A stretch of 7,896 nt of DNA from positions 1 to 7,896 of the forward strand of contig CAZXMB010000139.1 of NCBI GenBank assembly GCA_964641715.1, in the 5' to 3' direction. Shown piece after piece: positions 1-6,133 of this stretch (position 1 is the stretch's first letter; each line of letters opens with the position of its first letter). The notes below the pieces were generated by a model. It did no database searches. It saw nothing but the letters and a program-made list of their open reading frames with translations, and was not told the origin of the DNA. This DNA is from CAZXMB01 sp964641715. GTDB lineage: Bacteria; Desulfobacterota; BSN033; UBA1163. A program made the translations under genes and the position numbers.

Positions 1-222
1 TCCAACCTGGAAATGCACACCCATTACCTTTCAGCTGAATTCTTCAATTGCCTCAATTCCAATAAATCACCGTTTGCCCTGAGCCTGTCGAAGGGTAAAC
101 GGTGATTTGGGCAACAGGCCGTTTGAACCTGCCCCAATCATAATAAGCCAAACCGGTTTCCTGACCTTCACCCAAAACTATTCCATTTTCATGGTTTGGT
201 GGTGACACTGGGTCATTAAAGA
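1..222. other. Non-coding region downstream of rpsT
   Basis: No convincing gene is visible in this stretch. It holds the palindromic repeat at 64-108 and a 10-base palindrome AAACCGGTTT at 150-159. The minus strand is open for a few dozen codons through the repeat, but has no good start with a ribosome binding site and no recognisable protein. No clear intrinsic terminator for the minus-strand rpsT gene was found; the sequence just beyond its TAG stop forms only a 4-bp stem. Confidence 0.6.
64..108. repeat. Long palindromic (REP/MITE-like) repeat element
   Basis: A near-perfect inverted repeat. The 12-base arms at 64-75 and 97-108 are exact reverse complements. A G/T wobble (76/96) follows, then four more pairs (77-80 with 92-95), giving a 17-position stem around an 11-base loop. 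The core CCCTGAGCCTGTCGAAGGG resembles an abundant intergenic palindrome that I recall from many environmental bacterial genomes, which suggests a dispersed REP-like element rather than a gene-specific signal. Neither strand has a proper T-run after the stem, so it is a poor intrinsic terminator, although it lies about 115 bp downstream of the rpsT stop. No second copy was seen in this window. Confidence 0.8.
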
Positions 223-498
223 CTACTTAGGAATTGCCTTGAGGGCGTTGACTGACCGAGTGAGCCGGGAGATCTTTCTCGAAGAGGTATTTTTCTGAAA
301 GACCCCTTTGAAACAGGCCTTCTGAATCAGAGGGATTGTCTTTGAAAGAGCCTTTTGAGCTCCTTCCAAATCTTTCCTCTCAATGGCCTCCCGCACTTTT
401 TTGATAGAAGATTTTACAGCGGTTTTGATATGGAGGTTACGAAGCCTCCTTTTTTCATTCTGTTTTGCCCTTTTAATGGCGGATGGATGAGTTATCAA
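223..498 (-). CDS. rpsT: 30S ribosomal protein S20
   Basis: The product is a 91-residue, lysine/arginine-rich protein matching ribosomal protein S20, which binds 16S rRNA in the small subunit. The N-terminal block HPSAIKRAKQNEKRRLRN and the later KGVFQKNTSSRK...SRLTRSVNAL are the diagnostic S20 segments, and the length is normal for the family. The start is TTG (496-498, complement). It is preceded by a near-perfect Shine-Dalgarno AGGAGGT (complement of 505-511, six bases from the start codon), and no in-frame ATG gives the conserved N-terminus. A UUG start is also used by Escherichia coli rpsT, where it is tied to autoregulation by S20; whether that applies here is inference. The gene is divergent from murJ, a neighbourhood also common in proteobacteria. 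It ends with TAG. Confidence 0.97.
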   Translation of the reverse strand: MITHPSAIKRAKQNEKRRLRNLHIKTAVKSSIKKVREAIERKDLEGAQKALSKTIPLIQKACFKGVFQKNTSSRKISRLTRSVNALKAIPK

Positions 499-504
499 AT
501 ACCC

Positions 505-511
505 ACCTCCT
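505..511 (-). promoter_or_regulatory. Shine-Dalgarno for rpsT (supports TTG start)
   Basis: On the minus strand the bases read AGGAGGT, with the GGAGGT core ending six bases before the TTG codon at 498-496. This strong match to the anti-Shine-Dalgarno compensates for the weak start codon and settles the start of S20. Confidence 0.8.
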
Positions 512-534
512 CTCTTAGATAATTGATTTTTTTA

Positions 535-558
535 ACATTATGAGATAGGTTGTGTCAA
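535..558 (-). promoter_or_regulatory. Candidate promoter for rpsT
   Basis: Reading the minus strand, a perfect -35 hexamer TTGACA lies at 558-553. After an 18-base spacer comes TAAAAA, a 4/6 match to the -10 consensus, inside an A/T-rich tract. Transcription would start roughly 30 bases upstream of the S20 TTG codon. The -35 overlaps the Shine-Dalgarno of the divergent murJ gene (557-565). The -10 is weak, so this is a candidate only. No equally good plus-strand promoter for murJ was found in the 72-bp spacer. Confidence 0.4.
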
Positions 559-570
559 GGAGAGGAACGG

Positions 571-2139
571 ATGACCGAAAATAGAAAGATTACAAGAGCG
601 GCCTCCACTATCGGGATGGGTACCCTGCTCAGCCGTATCTTAGGTTTTTTGAGGGATATGGTGATCGCCCATTTTTTCGGAGCAGGGATGGCGGCCGATG
701 CCTTCTTTGTTGCCTTCCGGATCCCAAACCTCTGGAGGAGACTGGTGGGTGAAGGGTCCTTAACCATTTCCTTCATCCCTGTTTATACAGATTACCTCAC
801 TCAGAAATCAGAAGAAGAGACAAGAGAGGTCACCCATATTGCCTTTACGATGGCTGGAATCATATTATTCCTCCTCACCCTCCTCGGGATCCTCTTTTCT
901 CCCGTTCTGATCCGGATCATTGCTCCCGGGTTTCTAAAAATTCCGGAGAAATTTCAACTCACCGTTTCCCTTAATCAGATCATCTTCCCCTATCTTTTCT
1001 TTATGGGGCTCTTCGCCCTCTCCATGGGGATTCTCAATACTTACAGACACTTTTTTGCACCTGCCTTTGCTCCCATCTTTCTGAACATCTCCGTCATTGT
1101 TTCGGTCTTTCTTCTCTATTCCAGCTTTGAAAGGCCGGTGATGACCCTGGCCATAGGGGTTCTTGCCGGAGGGGTGATTCAGTTTCTTTTCCAGCTTCCG
1201 TTCTTATTGAAAAGGAAGGTCAGTTTCCGGTTCAATTTTAATTACAGGCACCCGGCGATCAGACGAATCGGTTCTCTGATGGTTCCAGGGCTTATCGGAA
1301 CAGCGGTCTATCAACTCAACGTCTTCATTGATACGATCTTTGCCTCCTTTCTTCCCAGCGGGAGTGTCTCCTACCTCTTCTTTGCCGATCGTCTCATGGA
1401 GTTTCCTCTTGGTATCTTTGCGATTGCGATAGGGATGGCTTCGCTTCCGAGCCTTTCAGGGCTTGCCTCACAGGGAAAAAGAGAGGAATTTAGAGAAACC
1501 CTTTCCTTCACCTTTCGCCTGACCTCTTTTATCAGTATCCCGGCCATGGTGGGGTTGATTGCCTTAAAGACACCGATTATCCATCTTCTTTTCGAGAGAG
1601 GATTGTTCGATCATCATGCCACCGAGATGACCGCAAAGGCACTCCTCTTTTATTCGGTTGGTCTCTGGGCGATTGCGGGAACCAGGACCGTGGTGCCTGC
1701 CTTTTACTCATTGCAGGATTCCTGGACACCTCTCAAGATCGCTCTCATCTGCCTGGGAGCGAACGTTGTGTTTAACGCCGCCCTCATTATCCCTCTCAAG
1801 CATGCCGGCCTGGCCCTGGCGACCAGTCTCTCCTCCACCTTAAACCTCATACTCCTCTTTCGAAAGCTCGCTCCCAGGTTGAGGGGGATGGAAATCATTC
1901 GAGATATCAAATCCCTTCTGAGAATCTTCCTCTCCAGCCTTCCGATGGGTTTAATTGCTTACTGGGTCTGCTCTTTTAGAGATTGGTCCGTAGGAGGGAA
2001 TTCAGCCCAAAAAATTATGCTCCTTGGGACGGCCATTGTAATGGGCGTTGTGGCATACGGGGTTATCTCCTATCTGGCAAAAAACGAAGAGATGCTCTTT
2101 TTGTTGAGGGTTTTAAGAAGAGGAAAGCGGACACAATAG
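571..2139 (+). CDS. murJ: Lipid II flippase MurJ (MviN)
   Basis: This 522-residue polytopic membrane protein belongs to the MurJ/MviN family of the MOP superfamily, which flips lipid-linked peptidoglycan precursor across the inner membrane. The N-terminus carries SRILGFLRD, FGAGMAADAFFVAFRIPN and LWRRL. The functional charged residues known from E. coli (R18, R24, D39, R52, R270) line up with R22, R28, D43, R56 and R274; the last lies in FADRLMEFP. About 14 hydrophobic segments span the protein and the length is typical. The start is ATG 571, preceded by AAGGAGAGG at 557-565. An in-frame TTG at 550 would add seven residues but has no comparable ribosome binding site and would place that Shine-Dalgarno inside the gene. 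It is divergent from rpsT and convergent with the TRAP permease 69 bp away. Nothing suggests truncation. Confidence 0.96.
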   Translation: MTENRKITRAASTIGMGTLLSRILGFLRDMVIAHFFGAGMAADAFFVAFRIPNLWRRLVGEGSLTISFIPVYTDYLTQKSEEETREVTHIAFTMAGIILFLLTLLGILFSPVLIRIIAPGFLKIPEKFQLTVSLNQIIFPYLFFMGLFALSMGILNTYRHFFAPAFAPIFLNISVIVSVFLLYSSFERPVMTLAIGVLAGGVIQFLFQLPFLLKRKVSFRFNFNYRHPAIRRIGSLMVPGLIGTAVYQLNVFIDTIFASFLPSGSVSYLFFADRLMEFPLGIFAIAIGMASLPSLSGLASQGKREEFRETLSFTFRLTSFISIPAMVGLIALKTPIIHLLFERGLFDHHATEMTAKALLFYSVGLWAIAGTRTVVPAFYSLQDSWTPLKIALICLGANVVFNAALIIPLKHAGLALATSLSSTLNLILLFRKLAPRLRGMEIIRDIKSLLRIFLSSLPMGLIAYWVCSFRDWSVGGNSAQKIMLLGTAIVMGVVAYGVISYLAKNEEMLFLLRVLRRGKRTQ

Positions 2140-2180
2140 GTACCAAACAAGATCGTTCCAAACGCCGAGCAACGATACCT
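2138..2180. terminator. Possible weak bidirectional hairpin between convergent genes
   Basis: In the 69-bp gap between the convergent murJ and TRAP permease stops, TCGTT (2153-2157) pairs with AACGA (2171-2175). The outer bases AGGTA (2138-2142) pair with TACCT (2176-2180) across a 10-base bulge on one side. The T-rich stretch after it (GGTTTGATTTG) is interrupted. This is the only structure seen that could end both transcripts, and it is weak. Confidence 0.3.
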
Positions 2181-2208
2181 AATGGTTTGATTTGAATATT
2201 GGAATTTC

Positions 2209-4059
2209 CTATCTTTTGATTCTCATCCAGAAGAACAATCCAATCACTAAAGCAATCCCTATCAATTCCAAACCGACGGTCGAGAAAACGAGGAAGATAG
2301 CGGCAAGCGCAAACAGGAGGCGATGGAGCCAGCTCAGAGGGGACCAGACATGGCCGACGAGAGAAGCAGCCAGGCAGACCACCCCGAGGCCGGTCAGGCC
2401 AGCTCCTTTGATGATTTCGAAAGCCGTTCCGTTGAGAAGAAGGGCGGGCTGAAAGACAAAGGCAAAAGGAATCAAGAAACCTGCGATTCCTAATTTGAAG
2501 GCTTCGATTCCCGTGGACATCATCTCAGAACCAGCGAGATTTGCGGCGGCAAAGGCAGTAATGGCGTCCGGAGGAGTCAGATCTGAAAGCACGGCATAGT
2601 AAAAGACGAAGAGATGGGCGGAGAGAATAGCCACACCGAACTTTCCGAGGGCAGAGGCTCCTACGGTGACCGCAATAATATAGGCAGGGGTCGTTGGAAT
2701 TCCGGTTCCGAGGACACTGACCACTAAAAAGACAAGGACCATTGCCATCAGGAGATTGTTAAAGGAGGCACTGAGCAGAACGCTTCCGAAAGCCAGTGCG
2801 GCCCCGGTACGGGTGAGAACTCCAACCACCATTCCCGATCCCGCCAGGGCCGTGGCAATGATGGCCGCATTCACCGCGGCCTGGAAAAGAGTATCCAGCA
2901 ACTTTTTTGGTGTCATCCAGGTCTTTCGGTCTAAAAAACTGAGCCCGAAGATAATCAGAACAACATAAAAGGCGGATTTGGCAGGGGAATATCCATATCC
3001 CAGGAAGAGAATGACCAAAATGAATGGAAGAAAATAGTAACAGTGGCGAAGCATCGGGAGAATGTTCGGACGATCCTTACGGGGAATCCGGTCCATCCCC
3101 TGCTTTGCTGAGATAAAATGGACAACGAAAAAAAGGCCAAGGTAATAAAGCAGGGCAGGAATGACCGCGGACTGAATGATCTTAAAATAAGGGATGCCGG
3201 TGACCTCTGACATGATGAAGGCACCTGCTCCCATGATGGGAGGCATGAGCTGGCCTCCCGTGCTCGCAATGGCCTCGATGGCGGCAGACTGTTTAGGAAC
3301 AAAACCTCCCTTCTTCATCAGGGGGATGGTGAAACTCCCTGTGGCATAGACATTGGCCACAGTACTTCCGCTAACCGTTCCATAAAGGGCGCTCGAGATC
3401 ACCGCAATCTTTGCAGACCCACCTCTTGCCCATCCTGCGGCCCACACTGCAAAGTCAATGAGAAAGTTTCCTACTCCAGAGCTCAACATGAAAGCAGCAA
3501 AAATGATGTAGATGAATAGGATATTGGATGAGATCCCTGTGAGGAAGCCGAAGATACCCTCATCTCCTGCCAGAAACAAGACCTCCACCATCCGGGGGAA
3601 GGAGTAACCTTTGAATTTCAACAACCCCGGCCAATAGGGAGCTGTGGCGAGATAGAAAAGGAAGAAGGCAATGGTGATCGCCATCCAGCGGGAAAGGGCC
3701 CGGCGGCAAGCCTCCACCACCAGGATGACGAGGATTGACCCCAACAGGATCTCAATGGTCCTGACCTCATCCATCCCGACCATTCTAAAATTAAGCCTTT
3801 CAGCATCCCAGACAATATAAAACGGCCCTAAAAAACAGATGAGGGAAGCGATTCCATCCCAAAAAGAGGGCCGGTCTTTGGGCGACTTTTTGGTCGCGGG
3901 AAAGAGGAGATAGATTAAGGGAAGGAGCAGGAGAAGGTGGAGCCCGCGCTGGGTACGGGGTTCAAAGGTCCCATAGCCAGACGTGTAGAGGTGGAGCAGG
4001 GAAGCGAAAACTCCATAGATGATGACAAAAAATTTAATCCAGCCTCTCAGAGAGCGCAC
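2209..4059 (-). CDS. TRAP transporter fused permease (4TM/12TM, TAXI type)
   Basis: This 616-residue integral membrane protein fuses the small (DctQ-like, about residues 1-150) and large (DctM-like, about 160-600) subunits of a tripartite ATP-independent periplasmic transporter, which drives solute uptake with an ion gradient. DctM hallmarks are visible: SGSTVANVYATGSFTIPLMK (230-249), GGQLMPPIMGAGAFIMSEVT (268-287), GTGIPTTPAY (451-460) and FYYAVLSDLTPPDA (486-499). The N-terminal HLYTSGYGTFEPRTQRGLHL is typical of the fused TAXI-type branch. The start is GTG at 4059; no ATG, GTG or TTG occurs further upstream in frame before a TGA, and no clear Shine-Dalgarno precedes it. It lies 80 bp downstream of the TAXI binding-protein gene in the same direction, so the two form the transporter operon. 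A strong hairpin between them may lower permease expression. The substrate cannot be read from the sequence. Confidence 0.94.
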   Translation of the reverse strand: MRSLRGWIKFFVIIYGVFASLLHLYTSGYGTFEPRTQRGLHLLLLLPLIYLLFPATKKSPKDRPSFWDGIASLICFLGPFYIVWDAERLNFRMVGMDEVRTIEILLGSILVILVVEACRRALSRWMAITIAFFLFYLATAPYWPGLLKFKGYSFPRMVEVLFLAGDEGIFGFLTGISSNILFIYIIFAAFMLSSGVGNFLIDFAVWAAGWARGGSAKIAVISSALYGTVSGSTVANVYATGSFTIPLMKKGGFVPKQSAAIEAIASTGGQLMPPIMGAGAFIMSEVTGIPYFKIIQSAVIPALLYYLGLFFVVHFISAKQGMDRIPRKDRPNILPMLRHCYYFLPFILVILFLGYGYSPAKSAFYVVLIIFGLSFLDRKTWMTPKKLLDTLFQAAVNAAIIATALAGSGMVVGVLTRTGAALAFGSVLLSASFNNLLMAMVLVFLVVSVLGTGIPTTPAYIIAVTVGASALGKFGVAILSAHLFVFYYAVLSDLTPPDAITAFAAANLAGSEMMSTGIEAFKLGIAGFLIPFAFVFQPALLLNGTAFEIIKGAGLTGLGVVCLAASLVGHVWSPLSWLHRLLFALAAIFLVFSTVGLELIGIALVIGLFFWMRIKR

Positions 4060-4074
4060 GGCATCGGTTCTATG

Positions 4075-4121
4075 AAAAGAATGCCCGCATCAATCCAGAA
4101 GGACCAAGCGGGCATTCTTTT
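4075..4121 (-). terminator. Intra-operon hairpin (attenuator or partial terminator)
   Basis: A perfect 14-bp inverted repeat, 4075-4088 (AAAAGAATGCCCGC) with 4108-4121 (GCGGGCATTCTTTT), encloses a 19-base loop that can form a further 3-bp stem (TCC/GGA). It sits between the binding-protein stop (4140) and the permease GTG (4059). In the minus-strand transcript it has a G/C-rich core, an upstream A-run and a downstream TTTTC, resembling an intrinsic terminator. It ends 15 bases before the GTG. A partial terminator or mRNA-stabilising stem that makes more binding protein than permease is the natural reading, but it is inferred. Plus-strand transcription would also meet T-rich sequence beyond it. 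Confidence 0.75.
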
Positions 4122-4139
4122 TTATCAGGAAGACGGAGG

Positions 4140-5114
4140 TTATTTCAAAACTCCTTTTTCCTTATAATACTTTTCTGCACCCGGATGAAGGGGGATCAGG
4201 CCCAGTCCTGTAACTGCGTCTTTTAATTGATAGGGACCCAAAGAGCTATGGATCTTGCGAAACTGGTCAAGATTCTCATGGATGGCCTTGGCCATCCGGT
4301 AGGCCACATCATCAGCCACATTCTTATTGACAAGGATGACACTCCCCGCAATCGCAGTCGTTACATTCTCATTGGCATTGGCCGCTTTGGGATAGGTTCC
4401 TGCGGGGATTTTCCCTGACTCGATTCCGTATTGAAGAAGGCTTTTTAGGACTTCCGGAGAAAAGTTAATGATCCGGAGGGGACGCCCGATGGAGGCCTCT
4501 GTAATAGCTGCCCCTGGAATAGCCAGGAAGGTAAAAACAGAGTCCACATTCTTGTCCTTGAATTGGCTTGCCTGTTCGGCATAGGAACCCCTGAAGAACT
4601 TAAAACCCGCTCCCTCAAGGTCTTTATAGTTGACCTTATAGTGAGCGAGTACTTTCCGGAAAACCCATTCATCAGAAGTTCCGGCGGGTGAGATCGCCAT
4701 CCGAAGGGCCTTTTTCTGCTTAAAAACTTCATCCATCGTCTTAATCGGACTATCGGCTGCCACATAGAAATGAAAGAAATTGAGGCTCATTCCTCCGGCA
4801 ATGGCACGCAGGTTCGAATGTTTCTTGTCATAAGGATCCTCCCCATTCCAGGCTGCCACATTCAGAAAAGGAAGGCCCCATCCCAGCTCACAATCACCTT
4901 TGTCAACCAGCCTCGGGTTGACCGTACCACCCCCCGGGATGACCTTAATGGTGATTCCACCTGATTTTTCATGGATAATGTTGGAGATGCCTCCTGCAAT
5001 AGCATACCATCCACCGCCGACACCGCCTGCTGTCCAGGTCAGGGTTTGGGCGTGGACCGATGAGACTACAAAGAGCAATGATAAGAGGATTGTAGGGAAT
5101 AGTAATTTTTTCAT
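4140..5114 (-). CDS. TAXI family TRAP transporter solute-binding protein
   Basis: This 324-residue periplasmic binding protein of the TAXI (TRAP-associated extracytoplasmic immunogenic) family captures the solute and delivers it to the adjacent fused permease. An N-terminal signal peptide, MKKLLFPTILLSLLFVV..., predicts cleavage after SVHA (residue 22). The family-typical glycine-rich segment follows (GGVGGGWYAIAGGISNII, residues 30-47). The C-terminus carries the characteristic LHPGAEKYYKEKG (309-321). The start is ATG 5114, placed by a strong GAAGGAGGGG (minus strand, about 5121-5130). An in-frame TTG at 5135 would add seven residues ahead of the signal peptide and would lie upstream of that Shine-Dalgarno. 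Studied TAXI proteins bind glutamate/glutamine or 2-oxoglutarate; whether that holds here is unknown. A good promoter lies just upstream. Confidence 0.94.
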   Translation of the reverse strand: MKKLLFPTILLSLLFVVSSVHAQTLTWTAGGVGGGWYAIAGGISNIIHEKSGGITIKVIPGGGTVNPRLVDKGDCELGWGLPFLNVAAWNGEDPYDKKHSNLRAIAGGMSLNFFHFYVAADSPIKTMDEVFKQKKALRMAISPAGTSDEWVFRKVLAHYKVNYKDLEGAGFKFFRGSYAEQASQFKDKNVDSVFTFLAIPGAAITEASIGRPLRIINFSPEVLKSLLQYGIESGKIPAGTYPKAANANENVTTAIAGSVILVNKNVADDVAYRMAKAIHENLDQFRKIHSSLGPYQLKDAVTGLGLIPLHPGAEKYYKEKGVLK

Positions 5115-5148
5115 TGAATGCCCCTCCTTCTTCAAAATTTGATTAAGT

Positions 5149-5177
5149 TTTATAATTTATAATGAGAAAAAAGTAAA
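5149..5177 (-). promoter_or_regulatory. Sigma-70-type promoter for the TAXI-TRAP operon
   Basis: On the minus strand, TTTACT (5177-5172; 4/6 match to TTGACA) is followed by exactly 17 bases and then TATAAA (5154-5149; 5/6 match to TATAAT), in a very A/T-rich tract. The predicted start would give a leader of about 30 bases, including the Shine-Dalgarno near 5121-5130. The -35 lies within two bases of the assembly gap, so any upstream operator is not visible. A TATAAT also occurs on the plus strand at 5151-5156, but without a matching -35. Confidence 0.55.
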
Positions 5178-5178
5178 G

Positions 5179-5278
5179 NNNNNNNNNNNNNNNNNNNNNN
5201 NNNNNNNNNNNNNNNNNNNNNNNNNNNNNNNNNNNNNNNNNNNNNNNNNNNNNNNNNNNNNNNNNNNNNNNNNNNNNN
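5179..5278. other. Assembly gap (100 N)
   Basis: This is a run of exactly 100 Ns, a length commonly used as a placeholder for a gap of unknown size. It divides the divergent intergenic region between the TAXI operon and the racemase gene. Both contig edges end in the same hexamer, GTAAAG (5173-5178 and 5279-5284), flanked by A-runs, so the true gap may be very short or even a small overlap. Real distance and any missing gene or regulator cannot be judged. Confidence 0.99.
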
Positions 5279-5413
5279 GTAAAGAAAAAAATGGGCAGAA
5301 TAAATTATCAAATGGGGAAAGTCTAATTTTCCTTCCTTTTATAAAGAGCTAAAATATTTACCTGAATCGGAATCAAAAGAACTTCACCATTTTAAGAAAG
5401 GCTGTTTTATGTT
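5279..5413 (+). other. Upstream region of the racemase/oxidoreductase operon
   Basis: This A/T-rich, non-coding stretch lies between the gap and the racemase start. -10-like hexamers TATAAA (5340-5345) and TAAAAT (5350-5355) are present, but no convincing -35 at 16-18 bases was found for either, so no promoter is assigned. AGAAAGG at 5395-5401 may serve as a distant ribosome binding site for ATG 5414. Confidence 0.4.
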
Positions 5414-6133
5414 ATGAATGAGTCAATCCTTTGGACCGTTCTTTCGGGAGGATATTTGCTCGGCATTATCCTGTTAGATACTCGTTTCCCTCGATTGACC
5501 GGAGATGTGGGGAATCCAAAAACCTTTCCTTTTCCTGTTCTGTATGAAAGGGTTGAAGGAGCCCTGCCCTCTAAGGTTATTCGGGAGAGGGATCCTTCCC
5601 TCCTTCCTCCCTTCATTGAGGCCGCCAGATCTCTGCGGAGTCAAGGAGCTCAAGCCATCACCACCAGTTGCGGATTCCTTGCCATCTGGCAGAAGGAGCT
5701 GGCCTCCGCTGTCAGGATCCCCGTACTCACTTCGAGCCTCATGCAGATCCCCTGGGTCCATGAGATGATGGGAAGGAAAGGCAGAATCGGGGTCTTTACC
5801 ATCGATGCCTCTTCCCTGACGGAAGACCACTTCAAAGGGGTGGGGGCTGATGGGATTCCCCTTCTCATTCATGGGATGAAACAGGAGGGTGAATTCTATC
5901 GGGTCTATGCCGGAAACAACCCGGATTTAGATTATCAAAGAGCAGAAAAGGAAGTGGTGATTGAAATCTCCGGTCTGGTTAAAGAAAACCCTGATGTCCG
6001 GGCCATTGTCCTCGAGTGTGCGAATATGTCAGTTTTTAGAAAGGTGATCAGAGAGGCAGCCGGGATACCCGTATATGATCTCCTTACCCTGATCCACTTT
6101 TTCCGGTTGGGTTTGAGCGAGAGAGAAAGATGA
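5414..6133 (+). CDS. Aspartate/glutamate racemase family protein
   Basis: This 239-residue cytoplasmic protein belongs to the Asp/Glu/hydantoin racemase superfamily, cofactor-independent enzymes that use a pair of cysteines to move a proton at an alpha carbon. The first half begins with GIILLDTRFPRLTGDVGNP and FPFPVLYERV, typical of an uncharacterised branch. The first cysteine is C86 (TTSCGF) and the second C202 (VLECANM); having both fits a two-base racemase better than a one-cysteine decarboxylase. ATG 5414 has AGAAAGG 12 bases upstream. An in-frame TTG at 5456 has GGGAGG four bases before it and would give a 225-residue protein starting MLGIILLDTRF; the start is therefore uncertain. The stop overlaps the next gene's start (ATGA, 6130-6133), implying translational coupling with the FAD enzyme. 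The substrate is unknown; an amino acid or related acid is inferred from context. Confidence 0.87.
   Translation: MNESILWTVLSGGYLLGIILLDTRFPRLTGDVGNPKTFPFPVLYERVEGALPSKVIRERDPSLLPPFIEAARSLRSQGAQAITTSCGFLAIWQKELASAVRIPVLTSSLMQIPWVHEMMGRKGRIGVFTIDASSLTEDHFKGVGADGIPLLIHGMKQEGEFYRVYAGNNPDLDYQRAEKEVVIEISGLVKENPDVRAIVLECANMSVFRKVIREAAGIPVYDLLTLIHFFRLGLSERER

Noticed and set aside
64..108. Palindrome as the intrinsic terminator of rpsT
   Set aside because: It is about 115 bases beyond the stop and neither side has the T-run needed; a repeat element explains it better.
1..138. Short open minus-strand frame running through the palindromic repeat
   Set aside because: It is only about 38 codons from the preceding stop, crosses a repeat element, has no ribosome binding site and no recognisable protein similarity.
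2955..3302. 115-codon minus-strand frame inside the permease
   Set aside because: It is out of frame with the clearly conserved DctM-like protein and has low-complexity, serine/proline-rich composition typical of a shadow frame.
3937..4167. Plus-strand open frame of 76 codons across the transporter intergenic hairpin
   Set aside because: Most of it lies antisense to the permease N-terminus, and it has no family resemblance; it is a by-product of the real minus-strand gene.
5151..5156. Perfect TATAAT on the plus strand facing the gap
   Set aside because: There is no -35-like hexamer 16-18 bases upstream, and it falls in an A/T-rich tract that includes the better supported minus-strand promoter.
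5179..5278. Gap as a possible integration or deletion scar
   Set aside because: The Ns are an assembly placeholder; no attachment site, transposon end or target duplication beyond the shared hexamer is visible.
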